Source: Nitrospira sp. UBA5699 | GTDB taxonomy: Bacteria > Nitrospirota > Nitrospiria > Nitrospirales > Nitrospiraceae | Length of the DNA: 28,938 nt | Direction of reading: 5' to 3' | Assembly (NCBI GenBank): GCA_002420105.1 | Contig: DIHJ01000032.1 | Coordinates: forward strand, 1-28,938 | Part shown: one piece after another, positions 1 to 7,502 of the stretch | Layout of the letters: each line of letters opens with the position of its first letter | Position numbering within the stretch: position 1 is the stretch's first letter | Translations under genes and position numbers: made by a program | Notes under the pieces: generated by a model | Told to the model about the DNA's origin: nothing | The model's database searches: none | Seen by the model: the letters and a program-made list of their open reading frames with translations, nothing else

Positions 1-2
1 TC

Positions 3-704
3 ACGAACGCCTACATCTTCCGCGGAATCATGCAGGAGAAGGACGGCTTGATCGTGCAGCCGTGGGGCGAGGGGTACGTGAACCTCTACTCCTCGGACGA
101 CGGTTTCCTGCGCGACGTCACGGCCGGCTTCGGCGTGTGGCTGAGCATCCACAGCGAGGAGACGCTCGCGACGAACAACCCCACTTCCGTGTACGAGGCG
201 GACTACTACCCGCTCGTCTCGATGGACTTCGCCGGCGGCTTCAACCTGCTGACGATCTACTACTTCTACGACAGCCCGAACGGCGCGTGGGGCCCGGCCG
301 TGCAGGAGCTCAACTTCAAGCTGTCCTACGACGACGGCGAGTTCACGAGGCTCTCGCCCTGGGTGAACCTCGCGATCGAGACCTTCAGCTCGTCGCTCGG
401 CGCGAACTCGGGCAGCGGGCTGCAGTTCGGCATCTCGCCCACCTTCGTCGACAACGAGAACTTCTCGATCGGCGCGTCCGCCGAACTCGGCATCACGCTC
501 GACGACTACTACGACGGCGTGGATTCGAACGAGAACACGTTCGGCTACGCGAACATCGGCGCCAACGTGGCGGTCCCGATCAACGACATGCTCTCGGTGA
601 GCGGCAGCTTCAAGTACTTCCTGTTCGGCGACGACCTCGAGACGGTGAACGGCGGCGACGGAGGCCAGGCCGTCGGTACGCTGAGCATCTCGGCGTCGTT
701 CTAG
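3..704 (+). CDS. Outer-membrane beta-barrel-like protein, 5'-truncated by window edge
   Basis: The frame is open to the left edge, and codons before the first in-window ATG (position 30) read TNAYIFRGI, so the true start lies upstream. The visible ~234 residues alternate polar and aromatic/aliphatic positions, are rich in G, N, D, Y and F, and end in SISASF, a terminal Phe typical of outer-membrane barrels. The Y-x-F-R-G-I motif near the start resembles the conserved N-terminus of the TIGR02001-like family of uncharacterised outer-membrane proteins. Function is unknown. Third codon positions are almost all G or C, with GAC, AAC, CTC and GGC dominant, unlike genes to the right of about 1.4 kb. 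The gene converges on the ABC ATPase gene with 9 bases between stops. Barrel assignment is moderately sure; family name is tentative. Confidence 0.7.
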   Translation, partial: TNAYIFRGIMQEKDGLIVQPWGEGYVNLYSSDDGFLRDVTAGFGVWLSIHSEETLATNNPTSVYEADYYPLVSMDFAGGFNLLTIYYFYDSPNGAWGPAVQELNFKLSYDDGEFTRLSPWVNLAIETFSSSLGANSGSGLQFGISPTFVDNENFSIGASAELGITLDDYYDGVDSNENTFGYANIGANVAVPINDMLSVSGSFKYFLFGDDLETVNGGDGGQAVGTLSISASF

Positions 705-713
705 CCGCGCTCG

Positions 714-1883
714 CTACGCCTCGGGCTGGAGAAGCCGCACGGCGTCGGCGTCCCAATAGGCCCAGAGCGCGGCGCCCGCGCGCGCCTCGCGCACGGGCCT
801 GTCGGTCTCGATGTGCGCCACGAGTTCGTCGCCCGCGGCGCTGCGGATCGCGCAGCGCTGCACCGCGCCCTGATAGATCAGATCCGTGCAGGTGACGGGC
901 ATGCACGCGCGCTCGGCGCCGGGCTCGGCCGCGCACAGCTCGAGGCGCTCCGGGCGAATCATCAGCAGCGCGGGCGCGCTCGCCGAAAATGCGCCGCCGC
1001 GCGTCGCGATCTCGGCTCGGCGCCCGCCGGGCAGCGCGACCACGGCGCTCGCCCCGTTCGCGCGCTCGACGGTCACGGGCAGCAGGTTCGCGTGCCCGAT
1101 GAAGCGCGCGACGAAGGCGGTCTCGGGCTCCTCGTAGATGCCCTCGGGCGTGCCCACCTGCTCGAGCTTGCCCGCCCGCATGACGGCGATGCGGTCCGAC
1201 ATCGTGATCGCCTCTTCCTGATCGTGCGTGACGAAGATGAAGGTGATGCCGACGTCGCGCTGGATGCGCTTCAGCTCGATCTGCATCTGCCGGCGCAGCT
1301 CGAGGTCGAGTGCGGAGAGCGGCTCGTCGAGCAGCAGCGCCTTGGGGCCGTTCACGAGCGCGCGCGCGAGCGCCACGCGTTGTTGCTGTCCGCCGGAGAG
1401 CTCGTGGGGGTATCGCCGGTCGAACCCTTCGAGTCCGATCAGCCGCAGCATGTCCTGCACCCGCGCCTTGCGTTCGCTCCGGCCGAGCTGCCGGAGCCCG
1501 AACGCGATGTTGTCCTGCACGCGCAGATGCGGGAACAGGGCATACTCCTGGAAGACCATGCCGACGTGCCGTTCCTCCGTCGGGGTCATCTGGTCGGGCG
1601 ACGACACGAGCCGGCCCGAAAGGAAGATCTGTCCCGAGCGGACCGGTTCGAATCCGGCGATGGCGCGCAGGATCGTCGTTTTCCCGCATCCCGACGGTCC
1701 GAGCAGGCAGAGGATTTCGCCTTCCTTCGCCGCGATCGAAATGTCGCGCACGGCGGGCCGGCCGACCTCATAGGCGCAGGAGACCCCGCGCAGTTCCAGG
1801 ACGGAGGAGGCGGGGCTGTACAGATCCGCCTGCCACGCGGAATCGCCGGATTGACCCTGCGCTGTGGAGTGAGCCGGTTTCAT
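714..1883 (-). CDS. fbpC: ABC transporter ATP-binding protein: FbpC-like N-half, PotA-like C-half
   Basis: A 389-residue ABC ATPase that would power ferric-iron import through FbpB. Walker A GPSGCGKTT at 62-70, Q-loop Gln112, signature LSGGQ at 162-166, Walker B ALLLDE at 182-187, H-loop His220, then a TOBE-like C-terminal domain from about 290. It starts 19 bases after the fbpB stop, the normal fbpABC order. The first ~165 residues resemble FbpC (for example YALFPHLRVQDNIAFGL), whereas after LSGGQQQRVALARAL the protein reads like PotA of polyamine transporters (LSALDLELRRQMQIELKRI, TFIFVTHDQEEAITMSDRI). Codon use changes at the same place, from mixed GGA/GAA/CGG to almost exclusively GGC/GAG/CGC. 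The gene as written may therefore be a hybrid of two genes. The ATPase call is certain; substrate is inferred from neighbours. Confidence 0.85.
   Translation of the reverse strand: MKPAHSTAQGQSGDSAWQADLYSPASSVLELRGVSCAYEVGRPAVRDISIAAKEGEILCLLGPSGCGKTTILRAIAGFEPVRSGQIFLSGRLVSSPDQMTPTEERHVGMVFQEYALFPHLRVQDNIAFGLRQLGRSERKARVQDMLRLIGLEGFDRRYPHELSGGQQQRVALARALVNGPKALLLDEPLSALDLELRRQMQIELKRIQRDVGITFIFVTHDQEEAITMSDRIAVMRAGKLEQVGTPEGIYEEPETAFVARFIGHANLLPVTVERANGASAVVALPGGRRAEIATRGGAFSASAPALLMIRPERLELCAAEPGAERACMPVTCTDLIYQGAVQRCAIRSAAGDELVAHIETDRPVREARAGAALWAYWDADAVRLLQPEA
1340..1400. other. Composition and homology breakpoint inside the ABC ATPase gene
   Basis: Right of this stretch the ATPase coding strand uses GGA, GAA, CGG, TCG and CAA like the following genes; left of it almost every codon ends in C or G with GAG, CGC, CTC and GGC dominating, as in the outer-membrane gene at the left edge. 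The protein changes from FbpC-like to PotA-like over the same bases, which encode the most conserved ABC signature region. A shared near-identical stretch is where an assembler, or homologous recombination, could join two genomes. Seen directly: the shift. Inferred: its cause. Confidence 0.55.
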
Positions 1884-1902
1884 GAAGTCGTCATCCTTCC
1901 CC

Positions 1903-3486
1903 TCAGGCCGCGCGCCAGTCCTTCGAGACCAACAAAACGAGAGTGGGCAGGCTCAGGAGCACGATCAGCAGGGCGGAAGGGGCCGCCAACTGGTAATACT
2001 CTTCGCTCGCCTCCATCCAGACACGAATGGCCAGGGTGTCGAATCCGACCGGGCGCAGCAGCAGCGTCGCCGGCAGCTCTTTCATCGTCTGCAGGAACAT
2101 CAGCACCCAGGCGACGACAAAGCCGTTGCGCACGAGCGGCAGCGTCACGCGCTGCCACGTCTGCCGGACGGTGAGCCCGAGCGTGCGCGCCACTTCTTCG
2201 AGATTCGGCGTGATCTGCTGGAGCGCCGGTTCGAGCGACTGGAGTCCGGCCGGAAGAAAGTGAATCACATAGGCGACGATCAGCACCAGAACCGATCCGT
2301 AGATGAAGGGTGTCAGGTTCACGCAAAGCACGAGGACGGCCAGGGCGGCGACCGGGCCGGGCAGCACATAGCCGGCGTAGGCGGCCTGCAGGCAGCCCAG
2401 ATTCAGCCAGGTCGGGCGTCTGTTGGCCAGATAGGCCAGCGGCAGACCGATCAGCACGCCGCCGGTGGCGGCGCAGGCGGCCAGGAATCCGCTGTTCCAT
2501 AAGAATCCGTAGAAGCGGCTGTCGATCGTGGCCTGCGCCTCGGGAGAAAGGCTCCAGGTGATCAGGAGGGAGGCCGGCAGCGCAAACGCCGCTCCGACGA
2601 TGAGGGCGAGGTATCCCGTGACGAGCGCCGCTCCCGGCCATCCGTACCGATGCCGCTGGGGCGGGCGGTACCGCCCCGTGGTCTGATAGAACCGGCTCCG
2701 GTGACGGAACCAGCGTTCCGTGATCAGAAACAGGAGCGCCAGTCCCACGAGCAGGAGACTCAGGATGCTGGCGGCGGTATTGTCGGAGCGACCGGTCATT
2801 TGCTGGAAGACGGCATAGGTCAGCGTCTGGTACCGCAACAGCGACACTGCGCCGAAATCCGACACCACGTACAGAATCACGAGCGCCAAGCCCGCGGCGA
2901 TCGAGGGGCGCATCAGCGGCAGCGTGACCAGCCACAACGTCTTCATTCGGGACACGCCGCTGGCGCGAGACACCTCTTCGAACGAGACATTCATGCTCAG
3001 CAGCGCGCTCCGGCTCAGGAGATAGACGAAGGGGAAGGTGTCGAGCGTCATCACGAGCGTGGCGCCCAGATAGCTGTGCGGGGAAAAGATGCGGGCCTGC
3101 GGACCGGCCACGGCCTGCCACAGCTGTTCGGCCGGGCCGCCGAAGCCTAGGAGATAGGAATAGACGTAGGCCAGCACATAGGTCGGCATGGCCAGGGGCA
3201 GCACCAGGGCGCCTTCCCAGAGGCGGCGACCGGGAAAGTCCACGCGCGTCACGATCCAGGCCGTCGAGACGCCGAGCACCAGCGTCAGGGCTGCGACCGT
3301 GCCGGCCAGCCAGATGGTATTGGAGAGCAGCTCGGGAATTCTTGTGGCCCAGAGGCGGCTCCAGACGGCCGGATCGGCGAGCAGGGCCTGAGAGGTTACG
3401 TAGCCGAGCGGGAGCAGAATGAGGCCCGCGCTGGCCAGCGCGATCAGTTGCAGGGGCGAGGAGAGTTGTTGGCATAGCGTGGCCAC
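1903..3486 (-). CDS. fbpB: Ferric iron ABC transporter permease (FbpB type)
   Basis: A 527-residue polytopic inner-membrane protein with about 12 hydrophobic segments in two homologous halves, the fused-permease layout of FbpB/SfuB ferric-iron transporters. Each half carries an EAA-type coupling loop that docks to the ATPase: EEVSRASGVSRMKTLWLV in the first and EEVARTLGLTVRQTWQRV in the second. It would pass iron released by FbpA across the inner membrane using ATP hydrolysed by FbpC. It begins 16 bases after the fbpA stop and is followed closely by the ATPase gene, so the three are one operon. Length is normal for the family. Codon use is like the rest of the window to the right, so this gene belongs to the main genome. 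Confidence 0.92.
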   Translation of the reverse strand: MATLCQQLSSPLQLIALASAGLILLPLGYVTSQALLADPAVWSRLWATRIPELLSNTIWLAGTVAALTLVLGVSTAWIVTRVDFPGRRLWEGALVLPLAMPTYVLAYVYSYLLGFGGPAEQLWQAVAGPQARIFSPHSYLGATLVMTLDTFPFVYLLSRSALLSMNVSFEEVSRASGVSRMKTLWLVTLPLMRPSIAAGLALVILYVVSDFGAVSLLRYQTLTYAVFQQMTGRSDNTAASILSLLLVGLALLFLITERWFRHRSRFYQTTGRYRPPQRHRYGWPGAALVTGYLALIVGAAFALPASLLITWSLSPEAQATIDSRFYGFLWNSGFLAACAATGGVLIGLPLAYLANRRPTWLNLGCLQAAYAGYVLPGPVAALAVLVLCVNLTPFIYGSVLVLIVAYVIHFLPAGLQSLEPALQQITPNLEEVARTLGLTVRQTWQRVTLPLVRNGFVVAWVLMFLQTMKELPATLLLRPVGFDTLAIRVWMEASEEYYQLAAPSALLIVLLSLPTLVLLVSKDWRAA

Positions 3487-3502
3487 CGTGGGGTTCCTCG
3501 AA

Positions 3503-4564
3503 TTACCGGAGGCCCACTTGTTCGATCAACAGCAGGGTCGGCTCGCGCAACTCGGCGAGTTTGGTGAGGGGGACCTGCGCGGCGCGGAAACTCTTGCGTT
3601 CCACGAGCGCCGGATCGGCTTTGACCTCCGGGTGGAGGGGATATTCCTTGTCGAGATCGGCAAAGAGTTTCTGGCCCGCCTGGGCCACGAGGAATTCCAC
3701 CAGCAGCTTCGCACTCTCGAGATGCTTGGTCGACTTGACGATGCCAATGCCCGCGACGTTCATGATGGCCCCCATACCGCCTTCCTGCTGATCCGGCATG
3801 AAGGCGGCGATCGGAGCGGCCGGTTGGGTGACGAGGTGGCGATAGATGTAGTAGTGATTCACGATGCCGAGGGCGACCTGCCCCTTGGCGACGGCCTCCA
3901 CAATCTGCGAACTCTTCTGGTACACCTGTCCGCCGGCATTGTCCTTGAGCCCCTGAAGGAACTGCCTGGTTTTCGCGTCCCCGTGCGTCGCGCGGATGAC
4001 CGACACGCCGGCTTGCAGATATTCGCTGCCGGAATTGGGGATCGCGATTTTATCTTTCCATTTCGGCTCGGCCAGATCCAGGAGCGATTTCAGTTCCTCC
4101 GGTTTCACGAGAGTTGTGTTGTACACGAGGATCCAGAATCGGCCGGATAGACCGATCCAGGCGTTGTCCGGCGCGCGAAATTGCGGAGGAATCGCCCGCT
4201 CGATTTCGCGCATGTTCAACGGACGAAGGAGGCCGGCCGTCCGGGCCTGCTCGAGGCTCCCCGCATCGTTCGTGATGAACAGGTCGGCCGCCGTGCGGTC
4301 TCCCTCCGCCTTGAGCCGATTCAGGAGCTCCGTGGTGCCGGAGGAGAGGAGGTCCACCTGGATACCGGTCTTGGCGGTGAAGTCGTCGAGCACCGGCTTG
4401 ATCAGCCGTTCGGCGCGGCCGGAGTAAATCGTGACTCGATCGGCCGCCGAGGAAGACGAAGCCTGGATCAGAACGGTCGCGACCAGAATGCTCAGGAGAC
4501 AGAGCAGGGCGCTACGGCCCGGCGCCGCCTTCGACGGGGAAATCGACATGGAAAGCTGTGACAT
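3503..4564 (-). CDS. fbpA: Periplasmic ferric iron-binding protein (FbpA type)
   Basis: A 353-residue extracellular solute-binding protein that captures Fe3+ in the periplasm and delivers it to FbpB. The chosen ATG gives a signal peptide with hydrophobic core ALLCLLSILVATVLIQA and likely cleavage around SSSAA-D; GGGAG lies about 12 bases upstream. A longer reading to 4636 would run through the promoter at 4608-4636 and is less likely. The mature start VTIYSGRAERLIKPVLDDF is typical of the iron-binding family, and NHYYIYR contains adjacent Tyr238-Tyr239 matching the paired tyrosines that ligate Fe3+ in FbpA/FutA proteins. It is the first gene of fbpABC and lies just downstream of fur. Regulation by Fur is inferred from this position and from a partial Fur-like site at its promoter. 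Confidence 0.92.
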   Translation of the reverse strand: MSQLSMSISPSKAAPGRSALLCLLSILVATVLIQASSSSAADRVTIYSGRAERLIKPVLDDFTAKTGIQVDLLSSGTTELLNRLKAEGDRTAADLFITNDAGSLEQARTAGLLRPLNMREIERAIPPQFRAPDNAWIGLSGRFWILVYNTTLVKPEELKSLLDLAEPKWKDKIAIPNSGSEYLQAGVSVIRATHGDAKTRQFLQGLKDNAGGQVYQKSSQIVEAVAKGQVALGIVNHYYIYRHLVTQPAAPIAAFMPDQQEGGMGAIMNVAGIGIVKSTKHLESAKLLVEFLVAQAGQKLFADLDKEYPLHPEVKADPALVERKSFRAAQVPLTKLAELREPTLLLIEQVGLR

Positions 4565-4590
4565 GGGCGGCGCATACTCCCAATTGAAAT

Positions 4591-4605
4591 TGATAAGCCC
4601 TCTCA
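4591..4605. promoter_or_regulatory. Candidate Fur operator at the fbpA start site
   Basis: TGATAAG-C-CCTCTCA fits the 7-1-7 Fur pattern TGATAAT-n-ATTATCA at 6/7 in one arm and 4/7 in the other. It lies just downstream of the fbpA -10 hexamer, where binding would block transcription, and AATTGA is repeated directly beside it. The match is partial, so this is a candidate only. Confidence 0.33.
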
Positions 4606-4607
4606 AA

Positions 4608-4636
4608 ATTCTACCAAAAAAAACCGCCGGGGTCAA
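4608..4636 (-). promoter_or_regulatory. Sigma70-type promoter for fbpABC
   Basis: On the minus strand TTGACC (4631-4636) and TAGAAT (4608-4613) are separated by 17 bases, each matching five of six consensus bases. The spacer holds a run of eight T. The -35 overlaps the fur stop codon, so fbpABC has its own promoter and can be transcribed apart from fur. Transcription would start near 4600. Confidence 0.6.
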
Positions 4637-5070
4637 TTCCGACAGCGTGTGCAGAGGCCGTAGAGCTCGAGGCGGTGGGTCTGGATGGAGAATCCGTTGC
4701 GGGCGGCGACTTCTTCCTGAAGCTTTTCGATCTCGCAGTTCTCAAACTCGACGATCTTGCCGCAGCCGGTGCAGATCAGATGGTCATGATGACCCTTGTG
4801 CGACACGTTGTCATACTGGGTCTGGGAGCCGAAGTGGCGGGCTTGCGCGATTCCGGCGTCGCAGAAGAGATTCAACGTCCGGTAGATGGTGGCCAATCCC
4901 AGGTGGGGATCGGTCTTGGCCAGTTGGTGATACATGGCCTCGGCCGTGATGTGTTCCTGCCGCAGAAAGGCGTTGAGGATGAGCTCCCGCTGGCGGGTGA
5001 ACTTCAAGTGATGCTTCGCCAGGTGCTCCTTGAGCGCATCCATCTCTTTTGCATATTTGCCCGACGCCAT
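4633..5070 (-). CDS. fur: Ferric uptake regulator (Fur family)
   Basis: A 145-residue Fur-family metal-dependent repressor. The N-terminal winged helix (residues 10-80) includes recognition-helix motif LGLATIYRTLNLF. The metal-binding/dimerisation domain has HKGHHDH at 91-97 and two CxxC pairs, Cys100/Cys103 and Cys140/Cys143, which usually hold structural zinc. The ATG at 5070 is chosen because GGAGG lies eight bases upstream and the family start fits; an in-frame extension to 5358 overlaps the divergent gene and is not credible. Adjacent fbpABC points to iron-responsive repression of iron uptake, although Zur or PerR roles cannot be excluded from sequence alone. It has a good promoter at 5096-5124. 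Confidence 0.92.
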   Translation of the reverse strand: MASGKYAKEMDALKEHLAKHHLKFTRQRELILNAFLRQEHITAEAMYHQLAKTDPHLGLATIYRTLNLFCDAGIAQARHFGSQTQYDNVSHKGHHDHLICTGCGKIVEFENCEIEKLQEEVAARNGFSIQTHRLELYGLCTRCRN

Positions 5071-5095
5071 GGCGACCGCCTCCGAACGGGGGGTC

Positions 5096-5124
5096 ATTAA
5101 AGACGAAACCGGCCGGCCGGTCAA
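5096..5124 (-). promoter_or_regulatory. Sigma70-type promoter for fur
   Basis: On the minus strand TTGACC (5119-5124) and TTTAAT (5096-5101) are 17 bases apart. The start would fall near 5089, giving a leader of about 20 bases with GGAGG before the ATG at 5070. It is back-to-back with the promoter of the divergent gene at 5203. Confidence 0.6.
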
Positions 5125-5133
5125 GAGGCGCGA

Positions 5134-5163
5134 TTGACGGGCTTTCGTCGGGCTGTCTATAGT
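5134..5163 (+). promoter_or_regulatory. Sigma70-type promoter for the orphan gene at 5203
   Basis: TTGACG (5134-5139) and TATAGT (5158-5163) are 18 bases apart. Start near 5170 leaves a ~33-base leader with AAGGAAGG before the ATG at 5203. Its -35 is 9 bases from the fur -35 on the other strand, so a regulator bound here could affect both. Confidence 0.58.
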
Positions 5164-5202
5164 GCGGGGCCGGTTGCCGGCGCAAAGGAAGGGTGTGGAT
5201 CC

Positions 5203-5766
5203 ATGCGCAAGCCTCATCAGATCACCGTTGATCGGGCCCTGCTGCTCTATGTGCTGCATCTGGCGGAGCCGCACGGGCTTCTCAGCGACGTCAAGCTGCA
5301 GCAACTGTGTTTTCTGTGCGAATTGCAGATGTTCGGGAAGGGGTTCAAGGGCTTTCACTTCGAATTCTTCCGCTTCGCGTACGGCGCGTTCAGCAAAGAT
5401 CTCGACAATGACCTGACCTCACTCCGGCGGAAAGAGCGGGTGGAAAACTTCACGCTCTCGGATCAGGCGAAGGACGACGTGATCCCGTTGATCGACCAGG
5501 GTGTGACCGGAGTCGAAACGAACGAGAAGGTGATCGAGATTCTGAAGGCGGTCGTGGCCACTTACGGGTCGCAGGACAGCGGCGCCATCACCAACTCGGT
5601 GGAAGCCGTCGAACTGAGCACGCCGCAGGATCCGGAATTCAAGATTCCCATTCGGGACATCGTGTTCCACACGACGCTGCTCGTCCCTCATCGGATCGAG
5701 GTGCAGGCGGAGTTTGCCTTTCCGCCGGCGCTGCTGATGAAATTGAATCAGGCGATGGGATATTGA
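5203..5766 (+). CDS. Uncharacterised protein, possible Panacea/DUF4065-like
   Basis: A 187-residue soluble protein without signal peptide or membrane segment. Start chosen at the ATG preceded by AAGGAAGG; upstream in-frame codons lie in the promoter. Residues ~8-75 (LLLYVLHLAEPHG, KLQQLCFLCELQMFGKGFKG, FRFAYGAFSKDLDNDLTSL) follow the pattern of Panacea/DUF4065 proteins: a helix with K-L-Q-x-L, then a small-residue/aromatic stretch and Y-G-x-x-S/V. Panacea members include SocA-type antitoxins and proteolysis adaptors, but no toxin gene is visible beside this one. The C-terminal ~70 residues match nothing I know. It is transcribed away from fur and may share its control region. The family link is tentative; function unknown. 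Confidence 0.8.
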   Translation: MRKPHQITVDRALLLYVLHLAEPHGLLSDVKLQQLCFLCELQMFGKGFKGFHFEFFRFAYGAFSKDLDNDLTSLRRKERVENFTLSDQAKDDVIPLIDQGVTGVETNEKVIEILKAVVATYGSQDSGAITNSVEAVELSTPQDPEFKIPIRDIVFHTTLLVPHRIEVQAEFAFPPALLMKLNQAMGY

Positions 5767-5788
5767 GGAAGGGGAAAAGGGATAGCGA

Positions 5789-5837
5789 GGTAACGGGGTG
5801 GGGAGGAACGGGAGGGCTAGCCCTATATCCCGTTACC
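5789..5837. terminator. Nested inverted repeat between convergent genes, likely bidirectional terminator
   Basis: GGTAACGGG (5789-5797) pairs exactly with CCCGTTACC (5829-5837), and the 31-base loop contains the perfect palindrome AGGGCTAGCCCT (5813-5824). It fills the gap between the stops of two convergent genes, where a two-way terminator is expected. There is no clear T tract, so it could instead be a REP-like dispersed element. Confidence 0.5.
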
Positions 5838-5839
5838 CC

Positions 5840-7387
5840 TTACTCCTGTTTTGTTTGGAGTTGATAGAGCTCGCCGTATTTCCGTTCCACGTATCGCAGG
5901 AAGGGATCCGGGCTCAGGCTGACACCCGTGACGCGCTGGGCCAGATGATCGGGGGTGAACATGCGGCCCCACCGGTGGATCTTCTGGCCGAGCCATCGGC
6001 GCAGGACCATCAGCTGTCCCGCGGCGATCTCGTCTTCAAGATGCGGGATCTCCAGCCTCGCCTGATCGAAGAATTGCACCGCATAGAGATTCCCGAGCGT
6101 GTAGGTCGGAAAATAGCCGAAGGCTCCCATCGACCAATGGACGTCCTGCAGCACGCCCTCGCCGTCGTGGGAAGGGACGATCCCCAGATACTCCTGCATC
6201 TTATGGTTCCAGATCTCGGGAAGTTCTTCCGGCTTCGTGGTTCCCTCGATCAGATCCTGCTCGATCTCGAACCGGAGCATGATGTGCAGGTTGTAGGTCA
6301 GTTCATCGGCTTCGACGCGGATCAGCGAAGGCTTGACCCGGTTGATCACCGAGTAGAACTGCTCCAGGTCCACGGCGCGCAGCTGATGATGGAACGTCGC
6401 CTGCAGGATCGGGTAGAAGAAGCGCCAGAAGGCCCGCGACCGGCCGACGCAGTTTTCCCACATCCGCGACTGGCTCTCGTGAATGCCGAGCGACACCGAT
6501 TCGCCGAGCGGGGTTCCGAAGTGCAACGGATCGAGGCCCTGGTCGTAGAGGCCGTGTCCGCCTTCGTGAATGCAGCTGAAGAGACAGGAGGGCAGGTCGT
6601 ACTCGCTGACCCGCGTCGTCACGCGGACGTCCGTGGGGTGGAACGAGGTGGTGAAGGGATGGGCGGACAGATCCAGCCGGCCCCGCTCGAAATCGTAACC
6701 CATCGCGATCAGCACCAACCGGCCGAATTCCAGCTGCCGGGCCTGGTCGTAGGCATGGAAGAGGAACCCGTCGTCGATTTTCACCGTGCTGTTTTGTATG
6801 CGTTTGAGCAGCGGAACCAAACGCGCCTTGAGCTGGGCGAAGAGGGGGCGCAAGGCGCCGATCGTCGAGCCCGGCTCGTACACGTCGAGCAACGCGTTGT
6901 ACGGTGAATCCCGATAACCGAGAAACTCGGCCTCCTTGCGTTTGAGCGCCAGCACCGTTCGCAGGTTGGGAAGAAACGATTGAAAGGCGTGTTCTTCCTT
7001 GGCTTCGGCCCAGACCTGTTGCGCCAGCGAGCATTCGCGGCTCAACGTCGTGACGAAGTCGGAGGGCAGTTTCCTCGCGCGGCTGTAGTCCCGCCACACC
7101 TCGCGAAGCAGGGCGCGGGAGGATTCATCCCACAGTTCGCCGTCCTGTTCGAGGGGCTGGCCGGTGCCCAGATCGAGCCAATTCCCCAGCAGCCGTTCCG
7201 TGTTGGGCGACACGAGCGTCCGGTGGGCGAGGCCCTGCAGGGTTGCGATCTGCTCGGCGCGGGCGCCGCCGCCGCCGGCCGGCATGTAGGTTTCCTGGTC
7301 CCAGGACAGGACCGAGGCCGCGCTGTTGATGCGTTGGATCTCCAGTAGCCTTGTGGCCAGGGCCTCCAGGGTCTTGAGTGTCTTCAT
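5840..7387 (-). CDS. Carboxypeptidase Taq family zinc metallopeptidase (M32)
   Basis: A 515-residue cytoplasmic protein, the usual length for M32 carboxypeptidases, which remove C-terminal residues from peptides. The zinc motif HEGGH is at 274-278 with catalytic Glu275; the family's second motif HESQSR follows at 303-308 and supplies Glu304 as the third metal ligand. Conserved blocks around them (IHEGGHGLYDQGL and SRMWENCVGRS) also fit. No signal peptide. Likely role is peptide turnover for amino-acid recycling. It is a single-gene unit, divergent from the methyltransferase gene at 7503, with a plausible promoter at 7455-7483. A GGAG about ten bases before the ATG supports the start. Confidence 0.95.
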   Translation of the reverse strand: MKTLKTLEALATRLLEIQRINSAASVLSWDQETYMPAGGGGARAEQIATLQGLAHRTLVSPNTERLLGNWLDLGTGQPLEQDGELWDESSRALLREVWRDYSRARKLPSDFVTTLSRECSLAQQVWAEAKEEHAFQSFLPNLRTVLALKRKEAEFLGYRDSPYNALLDVYEPGSTIGALRPLFAQLKARLVPLLKRIQNSTVKIDDGFLFHAYDQARQLEFGRLVLIAMGYDFERGRLDLSAHPFTTSFHPTDVRVTTRVSEYDLPSCLFSCIHEGGHGLYDQGLDPLHFGTPLGESVSLGIHESQSRMWENCVGRSRAFWRFFYPILQATFHHQLRAVDLEQFYSVINRVKPSLIRVEADELTYNLHIMLRFEIEQDLIEGTTKPEELPEIWNHKMQEYLGIVPSHDGEGVLQDVHWSMGAFGYFPTYTLGNLYAVQFFDQARLEIPHLEDEIAAGQLMVLRRWLGQKIHRWGRMFTPDHLAQRVTGVSLSPDPFLRYVERKYGELYQLQTKQE

Positions 7388-7418
7388 ATCCTTCGCGCTC
7401 CGCCAGGTATCCGCGTGC

Positions 7419-7424
7419 TATGAT
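7419..7424 (+). promoter_or_regulatory. Extended -10 promoter for the O-methyltransferase gene
   Basis: TG-n-TATGAT (TG at 7416-7417) is a good extended -10 element; no clear -35 is present 17 bases upstream. It would start transcription near 7431, leaving a ~72-base leader that contains the palindrome at 7461. Confidence 0.42.
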
Positions 7425-7454
7425 CGTGCCGGCCGCATATCCCAGTCTTCATGC

Positions 7455-7483
7455 AGTGTACGCATCGGATGCGCATTTTTCAA
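7455..7483 (-). promoter_or_regulatory. Sigma70-type promoter for the M32 carboxypeptidase gene
   Basis: On the minus strand TTGAAA (7478-7483) and TACACT (7455-7460) are 17 bases apart. The spacer begins with a perfect dyad, CGCATC-G-GATGCG (7461-7473), which could be an operator. Confidence 0.4.
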
Positions 7484-7502
7484 ACCGGAGAAGGACCTGG
7501 CG

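Noticed and set aside
4565..4636. N-terminal extension of fbpA to an earlier start
   Set aside because: The extension overlaps the fur stop and the predicted promoter and adds residues before a standard signal peptide.
5071..5358. Long N-terminal extension of fur
   Set aside because: It would cover the divergent promoters and the first third of the opposite-strand gene; the ATG at 5070 has an ideal ribosome-binding site.
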